Notes under the pieces: generated by a model
Databases searched by the model: none
Told to the model about the DNA's origin: nothing
What the model saw: the letters and a program-made list of their open reading frames with translations, nothing else
Source of the DNA: Bacillota bacterium
GTDB lineage: Bacteria; Bacillota; Clostridia; Acetivibrionales; JAMNXU01
NCBI GenBank assembly: GCA_023623175.1
Contig: JAMNXU010000021.1
Coordinates: forward strand, 132,912-196,911
Direction of reading: 5' to 3'
DNA: 64,000 nucleotides
Made by a program: the position numbers and the translations under genes
Part shown: positions 51,738-61,110 of the stretch, piece by piece
How positions within the stretch are numbered: position 1 is the first letter of the stretch
How the letters are laid out: each line of letters opens with the position of its first letter

Positions 51738-52529
51738 TCATATCGCCTTCATCTGCTCCAGGGCAAGGGCAAGTTTTTCACCCATGGCCTTTAAGGCTTC
51801 CATGCCCGCTTCCACGCTGTAAACCCTTCTAGGGGCTACGTGGAGCGTTTCTTCAATATAATCATGTCCCACTTCACTTATTTCAAACACCTTTTTTATA
51901 GACGAAGGCCTGAATCCGGCTCCTTCTTCTCCAAATTCCTCCACGGCAGCGTCTGTTAACTCCATTACCTTCCGGACCAGTTCATCCCTGCCGGCCTTTT
52001 TCAAACCTGCAAGCATCTGGCTCGTCTCGTAGGCGTTCCAGTCCCCGGGCTTTATTCCGTACCTGCTCCAGATCTGGTGGAGTTCAGGCCAGGCATCGTA
52101 CACCCTTGAAGGATATATTGCGAGAACCGGTATTCCTGTTTTCTTAAAAAGCCGTGTCGCCACTGAAAAAACTATTTCTCGCCCTCCACCGTGGCAGTTT
52201 ATGAGCAACAGCCGTTTAAAACCCATCCTGATCGCCGCTGAAGCCACCTCTTCCAGTAATTGCGCTTCGTTTCGCGAACGGATGTCCACCGTGCCCGACC
52301 ACACTCTCAGACCGCCTATCCAGGAAAAAGGTATCAAGGGGAAAAGCACCGCGCCCGAGGCTTCCGCGGTAAATTCCGCCAGAGCCTGGGTTATAAAACT
52401 GTCACAGCCCAAAAGCAGGTGAGGTCCGTGCTGTTCCACTGAGCCCACAGGTATGATTGCGGCGTCCCTGCCCCGGTTAAGGCAGTCGTCCAGTTCCCCG
52501 GGGAACATGTCGGTTATTTTGTATTCCAT
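51738..52529 (-). CDS. Creatininase-family amidohydrolase
   Basis: A 263-residue creatininase-fold metallo-amidohydrolase. The metal motifs are intact: 'GSVEQHGPHLLLGCDS' (Glu, His and Asp ligands) and 'NCHGGG' (His, although the usual NGHGGN ends differ). Relatives open creatinine-like rings or hydrolyse amides in cofactor pathways (for example formamides in riboflavin/F420 synthesis and mycofactocin MftE peptidase). The substrate is unknown. ATG at 52529 after AAAGGAGG. It lies 11 nt downstream of a second, degenerate creatininase gene, so the pair is probably an operon and perhaps a hetero-oligomer. Confidence 0.88.
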   Translation of the reverse strand: MEYKITDMFPGELDDCLNRGRDAAIIPVGSVEQHGPHLLLGCDSFITQALAEFTAEASGAVLFPLIPFSWIGGLRVWSGTVDIRSRNEAQLLEEVASAAIRMGFKRLLLINCHGGGREIVFSVATRLFKKTGIPVLAIYPSRVYDAWPELHQIWSRYGIKPGDWNAYETSQMLAGLKKAGRDELVRKVMELTDAAVEEFGEEGAGFRPSSIKKVFEISEVGHDYIEETLHVAPRRVYSVEAGMEALKAMGEKLALALEQMKAI

Positions 52530-52540
52530 GGCCCCCTCCT

Positions 52541-53320
52541 TTAAATCATGCCCCTGTCCGCTCTTCTCCGGGACAGGTAATAGGCATAGTCCTTCAAAGC
52601 ATCTATGGCCTCTTTCTTCACATTGACCCAATTCTCAAGGTCCCTGGCCGCCTCTTCCACATATATTTCCTTTACGGGAAGCACCGGGTATTCGCCGGTC
52701 CTGAATTCATAGCTCATTCTGCCCAGCTTCCTGAGACTTGACAGGAGTTCAAGCCTGGTCGGCGAAGTTTCATATTTCCCGAACATTAACCGGTTATTTT
52801 CCAGGACCCGTTCAAGCAGTTCTGTTTTGCCCGTCAGCCGCAGGCATGCCGCAGCAAGCGAAGTTTCACGAACATCGCGATCCCTGCCCTCAAGAATGGG
52901 AATATTATCGGGGCACACCCAGGCCAGCGGCACATTTTCCTGCTGGAAAAATTCAGCAATAACGTAGTACAGCTCCCTGAAATAGCTGACAAACACAATT
53001 CTTCTGAAACCATTGGCCACGAGTTCCCTGCAAATGTCATACACGAAGTCGTACAATACCTGGGGGTCCGTGTCCACCGAACCCGGCGCCGCACAGGTAT
53101 CGCACAGCGTTGAATACGGTATGACGGGCAGGCAGTAACCGTTATTTTTTTCCGCCATCATATTTGCTATCGCCGACACGATGTAGCACTTTATTCCCAG
53201 CGGCAAATGGGGTCCGAGCCTTTCAACGGAACCTACGGGCAAAAAGGCGAGATCCCCGCCCTCGGTCAGGTATCTCCTGCATTCCCTTGAGGTAATCTCC
53301 GTTAACTGGACAGTGGCCAA
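52541..53320 (-). CDS. Creatininase-fold protein lacking the metal ligands
   Basis: A 259-residue homologue of the next gene. The ligand motif reads 'GSVERLGPHLPLGIKC', so the His after Glu is Leu and the Asp is Lys. The NGHGGN region reads 'VFVSYFREL', losing the second His. The rest of the fold and length is preserved, and the reading frame is intact, so this looks like a maintained pseudoenzyme rather than a decaying gene. I choose a TTG start at 53320 because AAAGGGGTG precedes it; an ATG at 53341 has no such site. It probably partners the active copy. Confidence 0.8.
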   Translation of the reverse strand: MATVQLTEITSRECRRYLTEGGDLAFLPVGSVERLGPHLPLGIKCYIVSAIANMMAEKNNGYCLPVIPYSTLCDTCAAPGSVDTDPQVLYDFVYDICRELVANGFRRIVFVSYFRELYYVIAEFFQQENVPLAWVCPDNIPILEGRDRDVRETSLAAACLRLTGKTELLERVLENNRLMFGKYETSPTRLELLSSLRKLGRMSYEFRTGEYPVLPVKEIYVEEAARDLENWVNVKKEAIDALKDYAYYLSRRRADRGMI

Positions 53321-53370
53321 TTGAAACACCCCTTTTGGCATTCGTTGCGCTGTTTTGTACTTTTGGCAAA

Positions 53371-53461
53371 ACGCCGCTTTCCCTTCCGGAAGAATGCCCC
53401 GGCCTTTCGGAAAAAAGCCTTGCCTTTCGGCAGCACTCCGGCCATTCGCAGCAATATGCCG
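53371..53461. repeat. Degenerate ~20-bp tandem repeat between the creatininase and M28 genes
   Basis: GCCTTTCGG-type units: CCCTTCCGGAAGAAT, GGCCTTTCGGAAAAAAG, TGCCTTTCGGCAGCACT and GGCCATTCGCAGCAATA follow one another at 19-20-nt intervals. Non-coding. Confidence 0.6.
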
Positions 53462-53525
53462 TTAAATTTTTGCAAAATTCAGCATGCTTATAATCATTTG
53501 AATTTTATTCCTGTAATCAACTTAA

Positions 53526-55394
53526 TCAAATAAATTTAATAAACCCGTGCTTTTCAAGGAACCGGAAATATTCCATGGTCTCGTCGAAATATGCTTTAAT
53601 ATCGGTTTTGCCCAGCTCTACGGCGGACATTACTGCTATTTCCCTCATCGTCCTCTTTCCGTCAGCCCAGAAAAGCGGTGTGTTCAGGGCGTCATTCCAT
53701 GACGGGTGCCATTTGGATTCAGCCATCTGTTCCCTTGTCAACTGGGAGAAATTGAGAGTACCCTTCACGATACGGACGGGAACGAGGTCTCCTCCCTTTT
53801 CTTTAATATCGTCTCCCTCGAGGCTGTATTCCGCCGGCAGGGGTTTTAGCGGCAATTCGCCCGCGACAGCATCTATTTCCCTTTTCACGTCCTCATCGTC
53901 GGTAAGATCCTTGAGCGACAGGCATCCACTGCGGAACAACGCGCTGATCAGGCATCCCTGGGCCTCGCTGACAGCGGACCTCTTCTCAATTTCTTCCGAC
54001 GCGTGTTTCTTTATTTCCGAAAGCAACCACCGGATGTCGTCGGGCCGGAAATCCGCAATGGTATACAGGTATGTTCCCGCAATCATTGCACTTCTCCTGA
54101 GAACCTTCGGATCTACGAGGTCCATCGTGTCATAGGATGAATGGTAGCTTAAAGCCGGGTACATCAGAATAGCGGCCGTGGGCATACCGAATATAGGGTC
54201 GCTCAGAATGTTGTCGGTAGCTATGCTGAACCTGTCGATAACCGTTTTATAACCGTTATCACCGCTAAACCTGCGATATTCCCTCTCCAGCGCGAGAATC
54301 AGCGTGTCGGTGTATGACCAGTTGGAAAGGGTGTTGTGCCAGAGATGATAGTCAGCCCTGTCCTTTTCCGAGGCACCGACCATGTCGCAGACCATTGCCG
54401 CGACAGTCTTTTCAACCCTGTCGGGGTGGGCATGCACATATCCCATGGAACCGCCGCATTCCCATCCCATGGCAAATCTTATACCCCTGCGGGGTCTCGG
54501 CAGCCTGCCGTCATTTATAGCCTTGTTAAGGGCTGTGGCTATTTCCAGTATTGTGGCGCATCCCGAAGCGTTGTCGTTGGCGCCGGGTTCATAAAGGTGA
54601 CCGTAAATGAACACTTCCTCCCCGGAGGGATCGCAGCCCGGAATCAGCCCTGATACGGTATAGCACACGCCGTCATAGAACTCGGTCTGCACTTCGGCAC
54701 TGAGAACCAGTTTTTCTCCGGACTGTTCGCATTTCTTCACCAGTTCCCTCAGGTAGTCGCCCTTTCTCGGCGACAGGCTGAAGGCAAAAAGGCAGGAATC
54801 GTTAACCGGGGCCTTGAAGGCGTTCTCCCAGCGCACAGCGTCGTAGACATCCTGCCGGCTGTCCCTGATACCTTCGTACATGGGGAAGAAGTCGGAAACA
54901 ATGCCGACAGCTCCTCCTTTCAGCGCAAGATCGACGAGTGCCTGGGGTTTTAAGGCAGACGTGAATATAATCTTGCCCTTTACCGATTCGGGTTCAACAT
55001 TTTTCGGATCATCGACAATTATAACTTCTGCGCTGATTCCGCCTGCAGGCGTCGGCGCGCTGTACATCACAAGGGACTGCGGTATTTTTTCGTAATCCGC
55101 CAGGATGGGATCTTCCACCGAGGGACTCACTATTTTCAGCACACCTTTCCTTGCGTCCCAGGCCTTCGGTATCACCCAGTCGCCATAGGGAGTGCGGCCG
55201 TCGGCCCTGAGAGGCAAAAGCTCCACTTCGCTGAGCCCTGCTTTCTCCATCTGCTCGGCGCAGAATCCGGCGGTTTTTTCAAACATCCTGAAATTAAACC
55301 AGCGGTCCGTGCTGTGAATACCCTCGACATACCTGAAGCAGCGTTCACCGCTCACATACTCCTGCAACACTGAAAAAACATCCCTGTAGCCCAT
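53526..55394 (-). CDS. M28-family metallopeptidase with inserted PA-like domain and C-terminal winged helix
   Basis: A 622-residue protein. A PA-like domain (about 120-230) is inserted before the zinc peptidase core: 'YGHLYEPGANDNASGCATIL' with its His/Asp ligands, 'MGWECGGSMGY' with the catalytic/ligand Glu, 'VCDMVGASE' and 'LSYHSSYDTMDLVD' with the final His. The last 80 residues resemble a winged-helix ('LNTPLFWADGKRTMREIAVM'). M28 enzymes of this kind are aminopeptidases. No signal peptide is seen, so a cytoplasmic aminopeptidase or an amidase is likely. Substrate unknown. Its place in a sugar locus is unexplained. Confidence 0.82.
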   Translation of the reverse strand: MGYRDVFSVLQEYVSGERCFRYVEGIHSTDRWFNFRMFEKTAGFCAEQMEKAGLSEVELLPLRADGRTPYGDWVIPKAWDARKGVLKIVSPSVEDPILADYEKIPQSLVMYSAPTPAGGISAEVIIVDDPKNVEPESVKGKIIFTSALKPQALVDLALKGGAVGIVSDFFPMYEGIRDSRQDVYDAVRWENAFKAPVNDSCLFAFSLSPRKGDYLRELVKKCEQSGEKLVLSAEVQTEFYDGVCYTVSGLIPGCDPSGEEVFIYGHLYEPGANDNASGCATILEIATALNKAINDGRLPRPRRGIRFAMGWECGGSMGYVHAHPDRVEKTVAAMVCDMVGASEKDRADYHLWHNTLSNWSYTDTLILALEREYRRFSGDNGYKTVIDRFSIATDNILSDPIFGMPTAAILMYPALSYHSSYDTMDLVDPKVLRRSAMIAGTYLYTIADFRPDDIRWLLSEIKKHASEEIEKRSAVSEAQGCLISALFRSGCLSLKDLTDDEDVKREIDAVAGELPLKPLPAEYSLEGDDIKEKGGDLVPVRIVKGTLNFSQLTREQMAESKWHPSWNDALNTPLFWADGKRTMREIAVMSAVELGKTDIKAYFDETMEYFRFLEKHGFIKFI

Positions 55395-55460
55395 AAAACA
55401 CCATCCTTTTTATGTATAAAACATATCAGAAATTAATACAAAGTTTATACAATACATCAA

Positions 55461-55480
55461 GGCAGGTTTTGCAACCTGCC
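55461..55480 (-). terminator. Hairpin after the GH94 gene
   Basis: GGCAGGTT/AACCTGCC with a 4-nt loop, 25 nt past the stop at 55506. Tail TTGATGTATT, so a weak terminator. Confidence 0.5.
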
Positions 55481-55505
55481 CCGATTTTGGCTCAATTTTT
55501 TCAAA

Positions 55506-57809
55506 TTACATTATGACCTTTACCTTGTGCACCTTCCCGTCGCTGAACACGGGCAGCAGCGTCCCCGATATGGGCTGACCGTCCACTTCAATCGAAGTGA
55601 CTCCGTGCTGTTTCCTGTTGGGATTTTCAAACATCACCTCGTAAACGGCTCCCAGGTAGCTGCGGCGAATACCGAACTTTTCCCAGTGGGAGGGCACGCA
55701 CGGGTCTATAACAAGGCCGTCGTATGTAGCCCTGACCCCGATTATGTGGCTTCCCATGGCCTTGAACAGCCAGTCGGCGGTGCCGGTAATCCAGGAATAC
55801 AGTATCTGTCCCTTCCTGGGATGCTCGGGTCCGTAGTACATGTTGGTGACCATGTAGGGCGGAACTCCCGAGTGGGACGAAGGATTGAGATCGCTGTCGG
55901 GCAATATCTTCATCATGGTGCGGTATGCGATGTCTCCCCTTTTCAGGTAAGTGTCCGCCACAATTTTGAAAGCCGAGCCATGGCAATAGGGAGACGCGTT
56001 TTCCCACATTCCGGGAACGAAGTAAGTCAGCCTGCCTATCCTGGGATTCGGGGTCTTGTAAGCCGGCGTCAGGACCAGCGAACCGTAGTCGCATTCGAGA
56101 TCATTGTCAATCACGTGCAACACTGATTCCAGTCTCTCCGGAGGAACCACTCCGGCCATTATGGCCCAGGTCTGGGGATTCAGGTATACATAGCCTTCCT
56201 TTTCCACGTGGGAACCTACCTTGTCCCCGTCATCGTTGTATCCCTGGAGATACCATTTTCCATCCCAGCCGGCATCGTTAATGGCTTTTTTAAGCTTTTC
56301 GGCCCTTTCCTTCAGCTCTTTGACAACAGCTTCGTCCTTGAGCACGTGCCGGGCTATTTCAATCGCGCAGTTTATCGCGAATACTATACCGATAGTTGTC
56401 CAGTTCGATTCGCCGCGCCCTTCATTGCCCATCATGTTGAGCGAATCGTTCCAGTCGCCGTAATGAATCCTCACAAGACCATGGGGTCCCAAATCTTCGG
56501 ACGCATGGCGCAAACCCTGGAGCACATGCTCCCAAACCGTCGCTTCCCCCTTGTCAAAGTACGGGACCACTTCGTTAAGGAAATCAAAATCCCTCGTTTC
56601 CTTGAGATAGGAGTCAACGGCAGGCGCAATCCATACGGGACCGTCGGAATAGTGGTGATCATCGATGGGATTCCAGCCCCTCAGCGTATGACCGTCAGCA
56701 TACTGATGCTTCAGGCAGTCTATTATCTTCTGCTTTGCTCCTGCGGGGTCATAGCTGGAAACGGCCCATGCAGCCTGGAGCACGTCCCTGAGACCTCTTC
56801 CGGTGTCCGTTCCTACCTCGGTATGGAGCTGGACGGAACGCTTGATCCAGTGATTGAACAGGCAGTTGATTTTTTCCTCGGGCGTGAAGAACTGCATTCT
56901 TCCGTAGTCATTCCGGATCCTTGTTACTACCTTTTCAAACTCCTCTTCAATCCTGCCCGGCACAAAATAGTAATCGGCGAATTTCTCCGCGGTGGCTGTC
57001 GAATCAGCCGCTCCTATAAGCACGTTGAACGTTTTTTCCTCTCCGGGTTTCAATACAAGGGTATGTTCGAATGCGGCCACGAGCTTTTCGCATACGCCTA
57101 TGCTGTTGCTGCATTTACCCCTCAAAACGGCGAGGGGCCTGTTAACCTGGCTGTACCCGAGGAAAGCCTTTCTCGAGGAGTCAAAACCGGAAGGCTTGAG
57201 ATCCGACGCCATGAAGCCGTTGAAGAAGTCATGGACCCTTTCCGGAGTCTTGTTGTAGCACATGAGGACATTCTTTTCCTCGCTGTATTCGCACTGCAGG
57301 CTGGAGTGATAGTCGCAGTATTCCGGATACCCCTTGAGAAGCCAGTCCACGAAGGAATAGAACTTGATTCTTCTTTCGGTAGAGCCGGTATTTCCGATGG
57401 TAATGGTCCATATTTCCAGCGGATCTTTTGACGGAACGAAAATCCTGAGCACGGATTTGATATTGTCGAGACTGGATTCGAGTATGGAGTAGCCAAGGCC
57501 ATGGCGGCATTTGTATTCATCAAGGTCTTCAAGCACGGGATACCATCCGGGGCTCCATATCTTGCCCGTCTCATCATCCCTGAGATAGAAATGCCTGTTT
57601 TCATCCCTGACCAGCAGGGCCCTGCAATAGGGATCCATGTACTGCATGGGTCTTTCGGTGAAACATCCGATACCCGCCATGTGCTGGCTCACGCCTGAAA
57701 TAAAGGTGTCATTCCAGAAATAATTGACAAAAGGCAACGGGGTATTTACTTCGGTAACGACGTATTCCCTTCCGCCGTCAACGAAGTATCCATAGTTTTG
57801 CTTCTGCAT
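55506..57809 (-). CDS. GH94 family disaccharide phosphorylase
   Basis: A 767-residue inverting phosphorylase with an N-terminal beta-sandwich (about 1-270), helical linker, (alpha/alpha)6 barrel (about 310-690) and C-terminal beta domain. The active-site region includes 'TLRGWNPIDDHHYSDGPVWI' and 'VRIHYGDWNDSLNMMGNEGR' (catalytic Asp in GDWND). 'VPGMWENASPYCHGSAFKIV' holds phosphate- and sugar-binding residues. Family members phosphorolyse cellobiose, chitobiose, cellodextrin, laminaribiose or similar, releasing a sugar 1-phosphate. Length is close to cellobiose/chitobiose phosphorylases; specificity is not readable. Cytoplasmic. ATG start after GGAGG. Confidence 0.9.
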   Translation of the reverse strand: MQKQNYGYFVDGGREYVVTEVNTPLPFVNYFWNDTFISGVSQHMAGIGCFTERPMQYMDPYCRALLVRDENRHFYLRDDETGKIWSPGWYPVLEDLDEYKCRHGLGYSILESSLDNIKSVLRIFVPSKDPLEIWTITIGNTGSTERRIKFYSFVDWLLKGYPEYCDYHSSLQCEYSEEKNVLMCYNKTPERVHDFFNGFMASDLKPSGFDSSRKAFLGYSQVNRPLAVLRGKCSNSIGVCEKLVAAFEHTLVLKPGEEKTFNVLIGAADSTATAEKFADYYFVPGRIEEEFEKVVTRIRNDYGRMQFFTPEEKINCLFNHWIKRSVQLHTEVGTDTGRGLRDVLQAAWAVSSYDPAGAKQKIIDCLKHQYADGHTLRGWNPIDDHHYSDGPVWIAPAVDSYLKETRDFDFLNEVVPYFDKGEATVWEHVLQGLRHASEDLGPHGLVRIHYGDWNDSLNMMGNEGRGESNWTTIGIVFAINCAIEIARHVLKDEAVVKELKERAEKLKKAINDAGWDGKWYLQGYNDDGDKVGSHVEKEGYVYLNPQTWAIMAGVVPPERLESVLHVIDNDLECDYGSLVLTPAYKTPNPRIGRLTYFVPGMWENASPYCHGSAFKIVADTYLKRGDIAYRTMMKILPDSDLNPSSHSGVPPYMVTNMYYGPEHPRKGQILYSWITGTADWLFKAMGSHIIGVRATYDGLVIDPCVPSHWEKFGIRRSYLGAVYEVMFENPNRKQHGVTSIEVDGQPISGTLLPVFSDGKVHKVKVIM

Positions 57810-58017
57810 ATTTCATCCTCCATCAGCGTTTTTTATTCCTTACATATAACCTTAAAAATTGATTTTGAATTCATTGCCGGGAGATATATTCCTGTTCCGG
57901 TAACCCCGTCCGATAACCGGGGCTCCTGCCGTTATCAGGCATCCGAGGTTATATGCCACAATTATAATTCAAAAATTTATAAAAAACAAACCTGATAATA
58001 CAAAGTCTTTACGGTAT

Positions 58018-59100
58018 TTAACTATTGAGCCGGTCAATCATCCACGGAATGGAATGCACGCCGTGGAAGGCATGCCCGCCGTCAAAACGGTCAAGACCAA
58101 GCATGTCGGCTTCCCCAAGTAATTCATAAGCTCGCTTAACCATTGAAAATGCCGGTTCAAGCGGGTATTGGACATCTTCTTTCCCGGACTCCACAAACTG
58201 GGCCCTGGGAGCTATGAGCGCGGAAATATCAGGCATATCACAGTATTTCCCGATTCCAAAGGGATGGTGGCACACGCAGTGTCCCAGCCACGCCGTTTGA
58301 ACAAAGGTTGTGAAATAACCGCTCAGAATAACGGCTTTAACCCTGGTGTCAAGGGCAGCCAAAACCTGGGACAGCCAGCACCCGCCCGACAGGCCGGCGC
58401 ACCCGATGCGCCCGCTGTCCACCTCATCGAGCGAGGACAGCAAATTGAGTCCCACCTGGAGCTCGAATACCCTGAATCCCGTAATATCAAGGCCCATGTG
58501 CTGGAGCCTTCTGAACAGAAGGTTGCACCCTGTCTCCTTTTGCCCGACACCATAATCGGCGGGAACGTCCCTCTCATTTGTTCCCCTGTGATCCGGTATA
58601 CTGAGTCCTGCAATATCCGGAGCCAGGACCACGAGGCCCCTTTTCGCGAATTCATGCCCGTAGGCCACTCCGGCAGCCAGTTCAGGTTTAACCACGGCTT
58701 CCTTTGCGCCGCGGAAATGACCGTGGGGACAGAGCACAGCCGGAACGGGCGATTTTATGCCGTCCGGTATCAAAAGGTAAGCCACGGCCCAGTTCCCGGG
58801 CATGGTTTCATAGGCCACCTTTTTTCTTGTATAACCCTCGCATTTTTCTTCTTTTAATATTACAAGCTCCGGTGTCGGCGGAAGCCCCCAGTGATCCAGC
58901 GTAAATACCTGCCTGAGTTTTTCCCTGAGCCTGCTGCGCCATTCATTCCATACCCGGGGATCGGAAGTTTCAGGCATGGCAAGCTCCCTCTCATATTCCG
59001 AGTACACATTGGTGAAATAATAGGCCGGCACCGGGTTTTCAGGTGTTACAGGCACAATGGGATCCACAAGGTCGTACCCCTTGTTGAATATCCGTTTCAT
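58018..59100 (-). CDS. Alpha/beta-hydrolase, acetyl-esterase/dienelactone-hydrolase-like
   Basis: A 360-residue hydrolase: 'AVLCPHGHFRGAKEAV' (oxyanion region), nucleophile elbow 'IGCAGLSGGCWLSQVLAALD', 'LIAPRAQFVESGKED' (Asp region) and 'FDGGHAFHGVH' (His). No signal peptide. It resembles cytoplasmic esterases that deacetylate imported oligosaccharides. ATG start after AAAGGG. It follows the sugar-isomerase gene by 70 nt and probably belongs to the iolB-like operon. Confidence 0.8.
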   Translation of the reverse strand: MKRIFNKGYDLVDPIVPVTPENPVPAYYFTNVYSEYERELAMPETSDPRVWNEWRSRLREKLRQVFTLDHWGLPPTPELVILKEEKCEGYTRKKVAYETMPGNWAVAYLLIPDGIKSPVPAVLCPHGHFRGAKEAVVKPELAAGVAYGHEFAKRGLVVLAPDIAGLSIPDHRGTNERDVPADYGVGQKETGCNLLFRRLQHMGLDITGFRVFELQVGLNLLSSLDEVDSGRIGCAGLSGGCWLSQVLAALDTRVKAVILSGYFTTFVQTAWLGHCVCHHPFGIGKYCDMPDISALIAPRAQFVESGKEDVQYPLEPAFSMVKRAYELLGEADMLGLDRFDGGHAFHGVHSIPWMIDRLNS

Positions 59101-59170
59101 ATATCAGCATCCCTTTCATTCTGCAAAACTATTCCGCGGACTTGCTCCGCAAATTTTGCCTGAATCCGGC

Positions 59171-60007
59171 TTACTCATTGGAAATAGCCGTGAATATATC
59201 CTTCATAAAATCATAGGTCTTTCTTGCCGCTGTCTCGGGATCGGGAACGGGAAGCAGTTCACCGGAAATGAAACCTTCGTATCCCGTGGCATACAGCTCC
59301 CTGAGCACCGGTAAAAAGTCAATATGACCATACCCGGGAGCCCGGCGGTTGCTGTCGGCAACATGAAAGTGAAAAATCCTTTTTCCAGCCTTTCTGATGC
59401 TTTCTTCAATAACCGGCTCCTCGATATTCATGTGGAAAGTGTCGAGCAGAAGCCCGATATTATCCATTCCAAGCCTGTCAATAAGCTCAAGACCCTGCTT
59501 GACATCGTTAATCAGTGCCGTTTCGTACCGGTTTATCGGTTCAATGGCCAGTTTAACATTTGCTTCCCGGGCATATTCGGCGCATTTAACAAGACATTCT
59601 TCCATCCGGGCTGTAGCCCGGGGAATGGACACCGGGTCAAATATTTTCCCCCGTATAAGGCCGATGATAACCACCGGCCTGCCAACTCTCCCGGAAAAAT
59701 CCACGTGCTGTTTAATCCTGTCCACGGCTTTTTGCCTGATTTTCGGATCCGGGTCAATAAAGCTGAGCCCGTCTTCTCCAAATGCCCTTCCTGTGCCAAG
59801 GGCTGTTACAGGCATATCCCACTGCTCAAGCATTTCAATGAAGGCCTTAAGATTTATATCCGATGGATCCTTTATATTGATTTCCACGCCATTGAACCCT
59901 ATAGCCTTCATCCTGGCAAGGGATTCGGCCGAAATTTCCCTGAAAACTATCGGCCCAAACCGGGCAGTGGAATCGGTACATACCATGCTGATATTAAACT
60001 TATTCAT
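59171..60007 (-). CDS. Sugar phosphate isomerase/epimerase (AP-endonuclease-2 fold TIM barrel)
   Basis: A 278-residue TIM barrel of the IolE/IolI/tagatose-epimerase superfamily. Metal-ligand positions are visible in 'LAIEPINRYETALINDVKQG' (Glu), 'LLLDTFHMNIEEP' (Asp and His), 'FHFHVADSNRRAPGYGHIDF' (His) and 'FISGELLPV' (Glu). Substrates range from ketohexoses to inosose. Overlap of function with the adjacent IolB-like isomerase (8-nt gap) suggests both act on one uronate- or inositol-derived intermediate. The exact substrate is unknown. Confidence 0.85.
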   Translation of the reverse strand: MNKFNISMVCTDSTARFGPIVFREISAESLARMKAIGFNGVEINIKDPSDINLKAFIEMLEQWDMPVTALGTGRAFGEDGLSFIDPDPKIRQKAVDRIKQHVDFSGRVGRPVVIIGLIRGKIFDPVSIPRATARMEECLVKCAEYAREANVKLAIEPINRYETALINDVKQGLELIDRLGMDNIGLLLDTFHMNIEEPVIEESIRKAGKRIFHFHVADSNRRAPGYGHIDFLPVLRELYATGYEGFISGELLPVPDPETAARKTYDFMKDIFTAISNE

Positions 60008-60015
60008 TTTGTCAC

Positions 60016-60870
60016 CTATTCCCGGTCTCCTTTAATAATCGTTTCGGCACCCCGGATCCAGGCATGTTTAGGGTCATCGCGCCATGCGCCGTATCCGCGG
60101 AAGTCACCGGCCAGGCAGAACAGATAAAGCATCCTGTAACCCGGTGCCACGGCTATGCAGTGATAGCCTCTTTTAATAGTTACAATATCCCCGTCTTTAA
60201 GCAAATAAGTTTCATCAAAAGGATCCTTCGCGTCCTCGTTTGTATATAGCCTCAAAAATGCAAAACCTTCAGGCCTGTCAAAGTGAAACCAATATATCTC
60301 CTCGGAAGGTTTTTCAAAGGGAGGGTAGTACTCGTCATGCTTGTGCGGCGGATATCCGGACCAGTTTCCCGACGGATTCAGCGTCTCTCCCAGTATAAGG
60401 CGGTGCGCCTCCACACTATCTCCTATACCCTGCCTTACAATCCGGCTCCAGTTCAGCACACCGGTTTTTTTGCTTTCCACTTCCCCACAGCTGACCACGC
60501 GCGGAATGCAGTCAAGAGAGGAAGGAGCACTGTAAACAGCTGCATCAAAAGGGCCTTTCAGTACGGTAAATGTGTATTTACTGTTGATTGGTATGTAAAT
60601 CATTTCGGGCGCTCCCTCGAAAACATTCATCCGGTTTCCGACCCTTTCAAAGCGGTAAACTTCTCCGGCAGCAGTGGTGACTTCCAGCTTAACAATACCC
60701 GAAAGTATGTTAATTCCAACTTCCCGGTCAGTGGTAAAACCGTTATAAACCTTTCCCTCTTTTTCAAGGTATAGCCTGCCCAGCTCAATATAACTAAGGT
60801 CGCTGTTACTGCTGTCAACAATCCTTGTATACCCCTCTACCCTGGCTTTGTAATTGCGCTGCTTGTTCAT
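60016..60870 (-). CDS. IolB/KduI-type cupin isomerase (5-deoxyglucuronate isomerase-like)
   Basis: A 284-residue double cupin. Metal ligands lie in 'PPHKHDEYYPP' (two His), 'SEEIYWFHF' (Glu) and 'IKRGYHCIAVAPGYRMLYLF' (His). IolB isomerises 5-deoxy-glucuronate in inositol catabolism, and the related KduI acts on 5-keto-4-deoxyuronate from pectin, so both routes are open. The oligogalacturonate-lyase-like gene at 37466 would fit the second. Start is ATG 60870 (MNKQRNYKAR), with GGAGG 7 nt upstream; the frame reaches 60996 but lacks a ribosome-binding site. First gene of a probable operon with the isomerase and esterase. Confidence 0.82.
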   Translation of the reverse strand: MNKQRNYKARVEGYTRIVDSSNSDLSYIELGRLYLEKEGKVYNGFTTDREVGINILSGIVKLEVTTAAGEVYRFERVGNRMNVFEGAPEMIYIPINSKYTFTVLKGPFDAAVYSAPSSLDCIPRVVSCGEVESKKTGVLNWSRIVRQGIGDSVEAHRLILGETLNPSGNWSGYPPHKHDEYYPPFEKPSEEIYWFHFDRPEGFAFLRLYTNEDAKDPFDETYLLKDGDIVTIKRGYHCIAVAPGYRMLYLFCLAGDFRGYGAWRDDPKHAWIRGAETIIKGDRE

Positions 60871-61023
60871 GAATCTGCCTCCATTCCTGAAAAAGCTTGC
60901 TTCTGAGCTTGCTTTCGGAAAGCGCATCGGGATTTCTTCTTCAATGAACTGTTCATCGGCCTGCATAAGAATTCCTGCAAACATGAAATCCTGCAAACAA
61001 AAAACATGATGCGTTCCAGTTCC

Positions 61024-61052
61024 ATTTTAGGTTAGTGCTGCCGCAGTGTCAA
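61024..61052 (-). promoter_or_regulatory. Promoter of the iolB-like operon
   Basis: Minus-strand TTGACA, 17 nt, TAAAAT. Predicted start near 61017, leaving a leader of about 150 nt. It faces away from the plus-strand promoter at 61111. Confidence 0.75.
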
Positions 61053-61110
61053 TTAAACGGAAATACATCCGGCGAGGGTCCTTTGAAATTTAAACTTCAT
61101 TTGTAACAAC

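Noticed and set aside
57900-57965. Structured GC-rich stretch with GATAAC/GTTATC pairing upstream of the GH94 gene
   Set aside because: It can form local hairpins but lacks consensus bases of the purine riboswitch or another class I know.
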